Of a stretch of 64,000 nucleotides of DNA, positions 39,440 to 46,553 are shown piece by piece (positions within the stretch are counted from its first letter, which is position 1; every line of letters starts with the position of its first letter). The stretch spans positions 1,426,001 through 1,490,000 of the forward strand of contig NC_007908.1 of the NCBI RefSeq assembly GCF_000013605.1. Reading direction: 5' to 3'. The notes under the pieces were generated by a model. The model saw only the letters and a list, made by a program, of their open reading frames with translations. It was not told the origin of the DNA and searched no databases. Source of the DNA: Rhodoferax ferrireducens T118. GTDB taxonomy: Bacteria > Pseudomonadota > Gammaproteobacteria > Burkholderiales > Burkholderiaceae_C. Position numbers and translations under genes: made by a program.

Positions 39440-40254
39440 GCTGTTGCCTTAAACACCGGTACGGCGAGGGTGGCACCCGCTGCTTGCACCGCTGCCGTGG
39501 CTTTGGTCATGCCGGGGTTGCCTGGGGTCTGGTGGTCGTCATCGGCGGCGATGATGATTTTGAGAGCGGGGTACTTGCTGCGCAGTGCCACGGCGACAGC
39601 CTCAAGGTTTCCCGCATTGAATGCGACAGCGGCCGCATGGCCCGTGCATTCATGGATGCTTGCGCCCGTGGCAAAGCCCTCGCACACGATCAGCGCACCC
39701 TTGGGTTTGCCGATACCGAAGTAACAGCTTTTGACCCTGCCGCCCGACATAAACATCTTGGTGCCGTCCGGCGCTATGGTCTGCAAGCTGTGCACCGTGC
39801 CCTCCGTGTCACGCATCGGGACCAACAGCTTGTCGCCCTCCATCTTTGCGCCATGGGGCAGGATGCCTTTGCGGGTCAGGTAGTCGTGCTGAGTACAGGG
39901 CGTGGCTGCCGTCCAGCGCTTGAGTGCGTGGGCTGCTGCCAATTGCTGGCGCTGTGCCAGGTCGTCTTCACGCTGGCGCTGCATGGTCTTGACGCGCTCA
40001 CGGTGTGCAAACCGTTCCGCGTCGGTCATGGAGGTGTCCGCCTTGCTGCACCAGTTTTGGGTGAAGCCCTCGCGCCAGTCGCCAAACGCCCCTGCGGCGA
40101 TGCCGTCGGCGTGCAGCATGTACCAACCGTTTTTATGGGTGGGCTTGCCGTTGGTGCTGAAACGGTGGATTGCGCCGTCGTCAACGATTTCGGTCGGTGG
40201 TGTCAGTCCCGCCGCCGAAATGGCCTGCCTGAATTGGTCGATCAGGTCGTTCAT
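39436..40254 (-). CDS. Toprim-domain primase-like protein
   Basis: 272 aa. DWREGFTQNW near residue 58 resembles the zinc-finger-less DUF927/PriCT-type N-terminus, YLTRKGILPHG and LLVPMRDTEG precede a Toprim domain: ALIVCEGFATGASI near 185 (Glu) and IIIAADDDHQTPGN near 232 (DxD-like acidic motif). Together with the DUF3987 gene it forms a primase-helicase pair typical of integrative elements. The start is the ATG at 40254; an ATGA overlap couples it to the upstream 32-aa peptide gene. Family assignment is by motifs; the exact primase class is uncertain. Confidence 0.85.
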   Translation of the reverse strand: MNDLIDQFRQAISAAGLTPPTEIVDDGAIHRFSTNGKPTHKNGWYMLHADGIAAGAFGDWREGFTQNWCSKADTSMTDAERFAHRERVKTMQRQREDDLAQRQQLAAAHALKRWTAATPCTQHDYLTRKGILPHGAKMEGDKLLVPMRDTEGTVHSLQTIAPDGTKMFMSGGRVKSCYFGIGKPKGALIVCEGFATGASIHECTGHAAAVAFNAGNLEAVAVALRSKYPALKIIIAADDDHQTPGNPGMTKATAAVQAAGATLAVPVFKATA

Positions 40255-40349
40255 ACGCAGCCTTTCAACGCAATGCCCAACAGGATTGCAATGGCATACG
40301 GCGCGGACTGGATCAACCAATAGGCGAGGGCATGAAGAGCGGTTTTCAT
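40251..40349 (-). CDS. 32-aa predicted membrane peptide
   Basis: A short gene between alpA and the Toprim gene. MKTALHALAYWLIQSAPYAI is followed by AILLGIALKGCV, one hydrophobic segment from about residue 8 to 28. Its ATG is 2 bp after the alpA stop, GGGGG lies about 8 bp upstream, and its TGA overlaps the ATG of the Toprim gene (ATGA, 40251-40254). The tight coupling on both sides supports translation. Function unknown; it may be only a coupling peptide. Confidence 0.6.
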   Translation of the reverse strand: MKTALHALAYWLIQSAPYAIAILLGIALKGCV

Positions 40350-40351
40350 GG

Positions 40352-40609
40352 CTACAGCCCCCAAGCTGCCATCAGCTCTTTGCGTTTGGTGTGCAGCGTC
40401 TCGACCAATTCGCGGATTTGGGTATCGGTCTTGCCCGAGATGCGCGCCGCATTCAGCGCCTCAATCTCATTGGAGGGCCAACCGACGGCGCGCGGCCCCA
40501 GGCTGACGGGTTTGGTCCACAAGCCCTGCGCAATGCGCAGGTAGATGGTGGAGCGGGAGTAGCCAGATTGGGTTTTGGCGGCTGGGATACGCAGTATGGT
40601 GGTCGTCAT
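40352..40609 (-). CDS. AlpA-family DNA-binding regulator
   Basis: 85-aa small winged-helix/excisionase-like protein. ILRIPAAKTQSGYSRSTIYL (HTH) at residues 5-24 and SLGPRAVGWPSNEIEALNAAR after it are the AlpA pattern. AlpA-type proteins activate integrase or excision functions and often head replication modules of P4-like elements. The ATG at 40609 has AGAGGAC upstream; the frame is open 14 codons farther. It is the first gene of the leftward replication-type operon AlpA / 32-aa / Toprim / DUF3987 / 185-aa / 265-aa. Confidence 0.9.
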   Translation of the reverse strand: MTTTILRIPAAKTQSGYSRSTIYLRIAQGLWTKPVSLGPRAVGWPSNEIEALNAARISGKTDTQIRELVETLHTKRKELMAAWGL

Positions 40610-40779
40610 GTTGGGTCCTCTTTGACGGGTATGGAATGAACTCAGACGCAAGTTTGGTTGGGCGTTTTGGGCGACAAAAGGCCCACGCGGCAGCTTGCTG
40701 CGAGCTGTGTTTCAGAGGGAAAAGAGGGGCGAACTGCCTGGAACAAAACCGGGCCAACGGCGTGCTCTCAGGCGTGAAA

Positions 40780-40804
40780 GTTGGGCGAAAACTTTCCGCC
40801 CAAC
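40780..40804 (-). terminator. hairpin after the 262-aa gene
   Basis: GTTGGGCG (40780-40787) pairs with CGCCCAAC (40797-40804), a perfect 8-bp stem 5 bp after the stop on the minus strand. The T-tract that follows on that strand is short (TTTC), so termination is possible but weak. Confidence 0.4.
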
Positions 40805-40808
40805 TATT

Positions 40809-41597
40809 TCAAGATTTCATGCGTTTCTTGATGGTGCTGGGGTCGCGGACATGTACTTTGTCCGCCTTGGCGATTTGCTGCGAATACCAAACGTCTGATT
40901 TTCCCGGACTCTTCTTGAGCAAAGCCCGGTATGCCTTCTGCCAGGCGACGTACATGGCCTGCGTGTCGATCTTGCGCGCCTCTCGCTTGGCGGTGCTGGG
41001 CGTGTGGTGCGGGTCTGCGGTGGTGGCTGCATCGACTAATTGGCGAATCACCGCCTGATCCAAAGTGAAGCTGGCATCCTCGAAGGCGATGACATCCGCC
41101 AGCGGCATTGCAGCCGCACCGGCAACCAGCGCCAAATGCCCATCCAGGCGCAGACAGAGCATCTGGGTGCGTTTGTTTCCGCGCGCCATGCCAATGGGCA
41201 GCAAACGGTCTTCGGATGGCTGTACGGTGGTTTGTTGAAGGCCGAGACTGGCGGCGACAAATCCGCACACCGCTTGGGCATCACTGCGCCACAGGGACAA
41301 CATTGCGGTAGGGATGGCCACGCGGTTGATGTCGCTGCGCTTGTCACACACCACGAAGGATGTGGCGGGTGTGTTGGCGCTTGGCGGGGTGTGTACCGGC
41401 ATGCTGCATTCTTGCTCGCAGCCGGGGCAGACCACGCTTTTGACAGGGCGCGCTTTCAGCAGCAGACCTTGTGACTTCAACGCGGATACCGCCGCTGCGG
41501 GCCACTGGTTCAACTCTTGCCTGCTGATCGTGACTGACGCGCCGTTACGCGCACCGATGCGGCCCAGCAATTCAGTCAAGGCGGCCTGCGGGGTCAT
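40809..41597 (-). CDS. unknown protein, partner of the 418-aa gene
   Basis: 262 aa, function not recognised. The N-terminal ~50 residues look like a small helical/winged domain (ALTELLGRIG, TISRQELNQWPAAAVSALKSQGLL), followed by VVCPGCEQECSMP, a cysteine motif (C-x2-C-x3-C) compatible with metal binding near residues 57-64. The C-terminal ~60 residues are basic and helical (KREARKIDTQAMYVAWQKAYRALLKK). Its ATG overlaps the stop of the 418-aa gene (ATGA, 41594-41597), so the two are translated together. The arrangement suggests a small DNA-binding or sensing partner, but that is inference. Confidence 0.75.
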   Translation of the reverse strand: MTPQAALTELLGRIGARNGASVTISRQELNQWPAAAVSALKSQGLLLKARPVKSVVCPGCEQECSMPVHTPPSANTPATSFVVCDKRSDINRVAIPTAMLSLWRSDAQAVCGFVAASLGLQQTTVQPSEDRLLPIGMARGNKRTQMLCLRLDGHLALVAGAAAMPLADVIAFEDASFTLDQAVIRQLVDAATTADPHHTPSTAKREARKIDTQAMYVAWQKAYRALLKKSPGKSDVWYSQQIAKADKVHVRDPSTIKKRMKS

Positions 41598-42850
41598 TCC
41601 ACCAGTGCGGCTACAGGTGTGGGTGCATGGACCGTGGTGGCGTCAGACGTGACCAAGTCAGTGGGTTCGCGCGGCTCAATGCCCGATGCACTGAGCATGT
41701 CGCGCAGTTTCAAGCCCAACTCGTCGTACTTGAGCGAGCAAGAGTTGGGGTAGGTGATATGGATGTTGACCGTCTTGGGTGGCCGGTCGGCCTCGACCAC
41801 TATCGTCACGGCCAAATCCACTTGGGTGACGCTGTACTGGGCCATGGGCATGGCGGTTTGGATGCGATCCAGCAAAGCGTACACGGCTTGCGGGTCTTGG
41901 CTGGTGTCGGCTTCCAGCGAGATGCGTTCGCCTCGGGTGGCCCGTGACGACAGGCGCAGCTTCTTCACGACAACGCTTTCAATACCGCTGCCCAGGTCAT
42001 AGGTGAATTCAAAATTGCGCTGCCGCAGCGGCCCCAGGTCATACACCCGCGAGTCTTTGGGGTCGGGTGGCAGTTCGGGCAATTGCAGAATAGTTTCGGC
42101 AAACATGGCTTGCAGCGGCTCGATAGCTTTGTAGGCGCCGCGATAGTTCAGGTCCAGCTTGCCTTCAGACTGCGAGTAGACAAAGATCACCTCAAACGCC
42201 GGGTTGTGCGGGCGAATGCCAAACTGCCCGTTGACCCACTCGGGGCTTTGTTGTGAGTAGTCTTCAGGGTAGGCAAAAAAGTAATCGAGGTCGCCCCGGC
42301 GAAAGGGCTCCACCACGCAGTTGTTGCCCCGGCCCTCGGTGTGGTGAAAGTAGGTGCGGATGCGGTTGGCCAGAGCCTGGGTGCTGGTGGTGTCCACTTG
42401 AGCGGCGTTGTGCGGCAGGTTCTTGCGCTTGCGCCAGTGCGACAGGGTGTCTGCATGGTAGAAGTGCATGGCACCACGCCAAAACAGGTTGTGGTCCAGA
42501 TATGTGACCATGGCGCGCTCGAAGTGGTTGGCCAGTGCGGCCAGCTTTTCGGTGAAGGCAATGGCGGCGTTGGGGTCGGCATCTTGGGCCAGGTGCCATT
42601 GGGCCTCGTCCAGAATGGCCCGGCAACCCTTCTCGCAGCTCATCTCAAAGATGTCGCGAAACTCCGCATCCATGGTGTTGCGCTGGGCTTCTGGCAAGGC
42701 CAGCCAGGCAGCAAACAATTCGTCGTGCCGGGTCTCGGACATGGCGGCGAAATCGAACTCGCCAAACACCGCGCGCCCCGCAAAATAGCGGGCCAACAGT
42801 GCGTTGGGCATGTGCCGAAAAAAGTCTCGGGTCGAGTAGTGACGGGTCAT
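41594..42850 (-). CDS. unknown island protein of two-gene module
   Basis: 418 aa, function not recognised, although I have the impression that close relatives occur in other betaproteobacterial islands. N-terminal MTRHYSTRDFFRHMPNALLA is followed by acidic helices (DAEFRDIFEMSCEKGCRAIL), a histidine-rich segment near 130-160 (ALANHFERAMVTYLDHNLFW, GAMHFYHADTLSHW), then a beta-rich C-terminal half (residues 170-400: FEVIFVYSQSEGKLDL, RNFEFTYDLGSGIESVVVKK). No known catalytic motif is visible. The ATG at 42850 is chosen, with AGGGAAAC upstream. It is divergent from the RHH gene, across a region with repeated CAGTAC-like half-sites. Confidence 0.75.
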   Translation of the reverse strand: MTRHYSTRDFFRHMPNALLARYFAGRAVFGEFDFAAMSETRHDELFAAWLALPEAQRNTMDAEFRDIFEMSCEKGCRAILDEAQWHLAQDADPNAAIAFTEKLAALANHFERAMVTYLDHNLFWRGAMHFYHADTLSHWRKRKNLPHNAAQVDTTSTQALANRIRTYFHHTEGRGNNCVVEPFRRGDLDYFFAYPEDYSQQSPEWVNGQFGIRPHNPAFEVIFVYSQSEGKLDLNYRGAYKAIEPLQAMFAETILQLPELPPDPKDSRVYDLGPLRQRNFEFTYDLGSGIESVVVKKLRLSSRATRGERISLEADTSQDPQAVYALLDRIQTAMPMAQYSVTQVDLAVTIVVEADRPPKTVNIHITYPNSCSLKYDELGLKLRDMLSASGIEPREPTDLVTSDATTVHAPTPVAALVE

Positions 42851-42916
42851 GTTGTTTCCCTGCTCGACGGTGAAATCAGCGTGGAACCCACGCCATCGGA
42901 CGCCTCTGAGCTTTGT

Positions 42917-42953
42917 TGTACAGTGCAGTATATCCACAGTACAAATGCTGTAT
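42917..42953. promoter_or_regulatory. divergent operator candidate, 418-aa gene / RHH gene
   Basis: Within 37 bp lie four related half-sites: GTACAG (42918-42923), GCAGTA (42925-42930), CAGTAC (42937-42942), and GCTGTA (42947-42952), arranged partly as inverted repeats. TATATCC lies in the middle. Ribbon-helix-helix proteins typically bind such short repeated sites, and the adjacent gene encodes one. Confidence 0.45.
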
Positions 42954-42964
42954 GAGGTAACACC

Positions 42965-43162
42965 ATGGCCTCCACCAAGACCACCACATTGACTTTTCGT
43001 ATTGAGCCGGGACTAAAAGAGGCGGTGCGCACCGCCGCTGAGCTGGAACACCGGAGCATTGCGAACATGATTGAAATCATGATTCGGGACTATTGCGGGC
43101 GGGTACAGGTTCCAATCCAGGCGCCTGTCACCCTTGACATTGACAAGAAAAAAACCAAATGA
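42965..43162 (+). CDS. ribbon-helix-helix protein heading the hsd operon
   Basis: 65 aa. KTTTLTFRIEPGLKEAVRTA (residues 5-24) is a typical RHH strand and helix, followed by HRSIANMIEIMIRDYC. The tail is short and basic. Small RHH proteins repress their own operons or act as antitoxins, and no toxin gene follows. Its TGA overlaps the hsdM ATG (ATGA, 43159-43162), so it is the first gene of the restriction-modification operon and probably its regulator. Divergent from the 418/262-aa module. Confidence 0.85.
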   Translation: MASTKTTTLTFRIEPGLKEAVRTAAELEHRSIANMIEIMIRDYCGRVQVPIQAPVTLDIDKKKTK

Positions 43163-45252
43163 CACAAAAAATTGGCGCGGGACTGCTCGAATATGCCGGA
43201 AAAATCTGGGATACCGCCGACACGCTGCGCGGCGCGGGGATCAAGGAAAGCGAATGGCCTACTTACATGATGCCGTTCTTCGCGCTGATGATGCTCGAAT
43301 CGCGCCTGCGCCGTTTCAAGCAAGAGCGCATTGCCGAGTATGAAGAGGAAACTGGCGCGGCCTTTGATCCCGAGGACGCCACCCACGCCAAATGGCTGGA
43401 CGATACCGCCAAAGCCGTCGGCAAGGGCTACCACAAAGACCTGCTGCTTCACGACAAGGGCCTGCGCGAAACCTGTCTGGTGCCGGGCGGCAACTTTCTC
43501 AACCGCCTGCTATCGCACCTGAACTCATACGACCCTGACACCAAGAAGCTGCTGGGCATCGACTACGCGCAAGGATCGGCCAAGTTTCTCGACATGCAGG
43601 GCAAGGCATCCGACCTCAACGCCCGCGACAACAACCCGCTCTATCCCTTCGCGCAGAAGTGGGCGTCGATAGACCTCACGCCCTTCGATAACTCCGAGAT
43701 CACCACCATCGAGGAACACATCAAGCGCAAGTGGGCGGACATCTCGGCGGAAACCGCCGGAGAGCAATACACGCCTTCCGATGTCATCGACCTTGCCACC
43801 GCTATCATCATCGAACTGCGCCGCGAAGGCAAAGGCGGCACCGGCATTGCCGATGTGTATGACATGGCCTGCGGCGGCGGCAACTTTCTGTTCGCCACCG
43901 AAGATGCTCTGCGCGACGCCTTCCCCAAGCTTTCCGTGCGCACCCGTGGCCAAGAACTGAATGATCCGCTGTTCGCGCTGGCATCCATCGAAGCCCGCTT
44001 CCGCGAGGATGCCCAAATCGAATGGGGCAACACCCTCACCAACGATCTTTTCCTCCTCGATAAATTCGACGCCATTGTCGCCAACCCGCCCTATGGCGTG
44101 GACTGGAAAGACTTCAAGCAAAGCCTGGGCATGGATGCCTCGGGGCGCTTCGCCAAGGACAGGATGCCACCCACCTCCGATGGTCAGCTCCTGTTTTTGC
44201 AGCACGCCGCGTTTCACCTGTCCGAGGTTGGGGTAGCCGCGATTGTTCATTCCGGCTCAACCCTGTTTTCCGGCGATGCCGGTGGGGGTGAATCCGAAAC
44301 CCGGCGCTGGCTGATCCAGCAACAGGACATCGTCGAAGCCATCATCCAGTTGCCCAAGAACGAGTTTTTCAACACCGGCATTTCCACCTACCTGTGGATA
44401 CTCAACCGCGCCAAGCCGCAGGCGCGCAAGGGCAAAGTGCTACTCATCAATGCCGAAGACCAGTTCGTCAAACTCAAGAAGAATCTCAACAAGAAGAACT
44501 GCAAGATCGACGAAGCCAACTGCGCAGCGATTGTGAAAGCCTTCCGCGCCTGCAAAGACGGCCCCATCTCTAAAGTGCTCACGGTCGATCAACTGCTCTA
44601 CAACAAGGTCGAAATCATCCTGCACCGCCACGACGCGGAAGGGCGTGCCATCCAGGAAGAAACCGCCCTCAATGGCGAGGTCATCACTGTGACAATTGGA
44701 GGGCAAAGCCACATCATCAAGAATGGCCCGTTGATCAAGCCGGATCACCTGACCACTAAGGAAGCTGCCGCCGCGTTCAACGAGGCCATCAAGGCGGCGG
44801 AAACCCTCACCGTGCAATCGGGCAAGCTCACCTACACACGCGACAACGAAACTGGTGCGATCCGCCTTGACGATGGCACGACCCTCTCCGAACTCGGCCT
44901 GGGCGTGCTGGCTGTCAAGGCCAAGGTCGCCAAGGCCAGGGGCGCGGAAGTGCTCAAGGTCGAAGTCACCCTCGGCCCGCTAAAAGAGAAGGATACCGAG
45001 ACCACAGCCTTTTCGTTCGACCCGGCCGGCAACGATGCCATCATCCGCGACTTTCTCGCCACCTGGGTGAAAGAACCGTTCGAGCGCGTGCCCGACGCCG
45101 TCACGGTCGGCTGCGAAATCAACTTCAATAAGCAGTTTCCCAAGAAAAGCGAAGTGGGCACTGTCAAGGACTTACTGGAAAAACTGCACCGGCTTAACGC
45201 CAAGGGCGCGGAACAGGAAGCAGACTTCACCGCCAGCATCTCGGGGGCATGA
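43159..45252 (+). CDS. hsdM: type I restriction-modification DNA methyltransferase (M)
   Basis: 697-aa N6-adenine methyltransferase subunit; with HsdS it methylates, and with HsdR it restricts. The N-terminal helical domain (residues 1-180) precedes the SAM-binding motif MACGGGNFLF near 236 and the catalytic motif NPPY at 309-312. GEQYTPSDVIDL near 205 is the cofactor-loop region typical of M subunits. The long C-terminal part (~540-690) includes acidic and lysine-rich segments and is larger than in the 490-530 aa E. coli type; this size is common in type I systems with large M subunits. It overlaps the RHH gene and hsdS by ATGA junctions. Confidence 0.95.
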   Translation: MTQKIGAGLLEYAGKIWDTADTLRGAGIKESEWPTYMMPFFALMMLESRLRRFKQERIAEYEEETGAAFDPEDATHAKWLDDTAKAVGKGYHKDLLLHDKGLRETCLVPGGNFLNRLLSHLNSYDPDTKKLLGIDYAQGSAKFLDMQGKASDLNARDNNPLYPFAQKWASIDLTPFDNSEITTIEEHIKRKWADISAETAGEQYTPSDVIDLATAIIIELRREGKGGTGIADVYDMACGGGNFLFATEDALRDAFPKLSVRTRGQELNDPLFALASIEARFREDAQIEWGNTLTNDLFLLDKFDAIVANPPYGVDWKDFKQSLGMDASGRFAKDRMPPTSDGQLLFLQHAAFHLSEVGVAAIVHSGSTLFSGDAGGGESETRRWLIQQQDIVEAIIQLPKNEFFNTGISTYLWILNRAKPQARKGKVLLINAEDQFVKLKKNLNKKNCKIDEANCAAIVKAFRACKDGPISKVLTVDQLLYNKVEIILHRHDAEGRAIQEETALNGEVITVTIGGQSHIIKNGPLIKPDHLTTKEAAAAFNEAIKAAETLTVQSGKLTYTRDNETGAIRLDDGTTLSELGLGVLAVKAKVAKARGAEVLKVEVTLGPLKEKDTETTAFSFDPAGNDAIIRDFLATWVKEPFERVPDAVTVGCEINFNKQFPKKSEVGTVKDLLEKLHRLNAKGAEQEADFTASISGA

Positions 45253-46535
45253 GCGTGACAAGGGCAATGAAAGACTCCGGCGCGGCGTGGATCGGGGAGA
45301 TTCCGCAGGGGTGGGAAATCAAGCGAATGAAAGACTGCTTTATCTCTAACAGCCGCGCCCAGCCGAACAAGACGGTTTTGTCGTTGAGCTACGGTAAAGT
45401 GATCGTCAAGGACATGGAGGAAAAGAAAGGCGTTACACCTGAAAGTTTCGATTCATATCAGGGTGTACATCCGGGCGACGTTGTATTGCGTCTGACTGAT
45501 CTGCAAAACGACCAGAAAAGCTTGCGTGTAGGTCGCGCAACGACCAAAGGAATTATCACATCTGCCTATTTGTGCGTATCGAGCCGGTCACTCAATGATC
45601 GATATTCTGCGTATCTTCTGCATGATGTCGGCGACATTCAAAAACTGTTTTATGGCTTGGGCGGTGGTGTTCGGCAATCCATGAAATTTGCGGATTTGGC
45701 CGAGCTTTTGTTTTCATTGCCAACGCCCGCCGAACAACGCGCCATCGCCGACTATCTCGACCGGCAAACCGCGCTGATCGACCAGCGCCTTACCACCCTT
45801 GCCGAAAAGAAAGCCGTGTTGGCCGAACTGCGCAAGGCTACTATCCACGAGGCTGTGACCAAGGGCTTGAACAAGAACGCCCCGATGAAAGATTCCGGGG
45901 TGGCGTGGATCGGGGAGATTCCGCAGGGGTGGGAAATCAAGCGAATGAAAGACTGCTTTATCTCTAACAGCCGCGCCCAGCCGAACAAGACGGTTTTGTC
46001 GTTGAGCTACGGTAAAGTGATCGTCAAGGACATGGAGGAAAAGAAAGGCGTTACACCTGAAAGTTTCGATTCATATCAGGGTGTACATCCGGGCGACGTT
46101 GTATTGCGTCTGACTGATCTGCAAAACGACCAGAAAAGCTTGCGTGTAGGTCGCGCAACGACCAAAGGAATTATCACATCTGCCTATTTGTGCGTATCGA
46201 GCCGGTCACTCAATGATCGATATTCTGCGTATCTTCTGCATGATGTCGGCGACATTCAAAAACTGTTTTATGGCTTGGGCGGTGGTGTTCGGCAATCCAT
46301 GAAATTTGCGGATTTGGCCGAGCTTTTGTTTTCATTGCCAACGCCCGCCGAACAACGCGCCATCGCCGACTATCTCGACCGGCAAACCGCGCTTATTGAT
46401 ACCCAGCTTGCCACGCTGGACGAGCAGGCTCAGGTGTTGAAGGTACTGCGCAAGGCCATCATCCACGAGGCGGTGACCGGCAAGATCGACCTATCCGGCT
46501 ACGTGCCGCAAACTTCAGAGGCGCAGGCCGCCTGA
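45249..46535 (+). CDS. hsdS: type I specificity subunit with duplicated recognition domain
   Basis: 428 aa, normal length for HsdS. Two target-recognition domains in tandem (about residues 13-175 and 219-381), each followed by the conserved AEQRAIADYLDRQTALID and a coiled-coil linker. The two TRDs are identical in protein and in 492 bp of DNA (45284-45775 and 45902-46393), whereas the two linkers differ. In this family each TRD reads one half of a bipartite target, so a protein with two equal TRDs should recognise an inverted-repeat (palindromic) target. It overlaps hsdM by ATGA and precedes hsdR by 18 bp. Confidence 0.93.
   Translation: MSVTRAMKDSGAAWIGEIPQGWEIKRMKDCFISNSRAQPNKTVLSLSYGKVIVKDMEEKKGVTPESFDSYQGVHPGDVVLRLTDLQNDQKSLRVGRATTKGIITSAYLCVSSRSLNDRYSAYLLHDVGDIQKLFYGLGGGVRQSMKFADLAELLFSLPTPAEQRAIADYLDRQTALIDQRLTTLAEKKAVLAELRKATIHEAVTKGLNKNAPMKDSGVAWIGEIPQGWEIKRMKDCFISNSRAQPNKTVLSLSYGKVIVKDMEEKKGVTPESFDSYQGVHPGDVVLRLTDLQNDQKSLRVGRATTKGIITSAYLCVSSRSLNDRYSAYLLHDVGDIQKLFYGLGGGVRQSMKFADLAELLFSLPTPAEQRAIADYLDRQTALIDTQLATLDEQAQVLKVLRKAIIHEAVTGKIDLSGYVPQTSEAQAA
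45284..45775 (+). repeat. hsdS recognition-domain repeat, copy 1
   Basis: 492 bp identical to 45902-46393, offset 618 bp. The flanking bases differ (c versus t at the left; g versus t at the right). Confidence 0.97.
45902..46393 (+). repeat. hsdS recognition-domain repeat, copy 2
   Basis: 492 bp identical to 45284-45775. A recent copying of one TRD over the other, with the linker coiled coils left divergent, would give this pattern. Confidence 0.97.
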
Positions 46536-46553
46536 GCCCCAGAGGAAATACCC

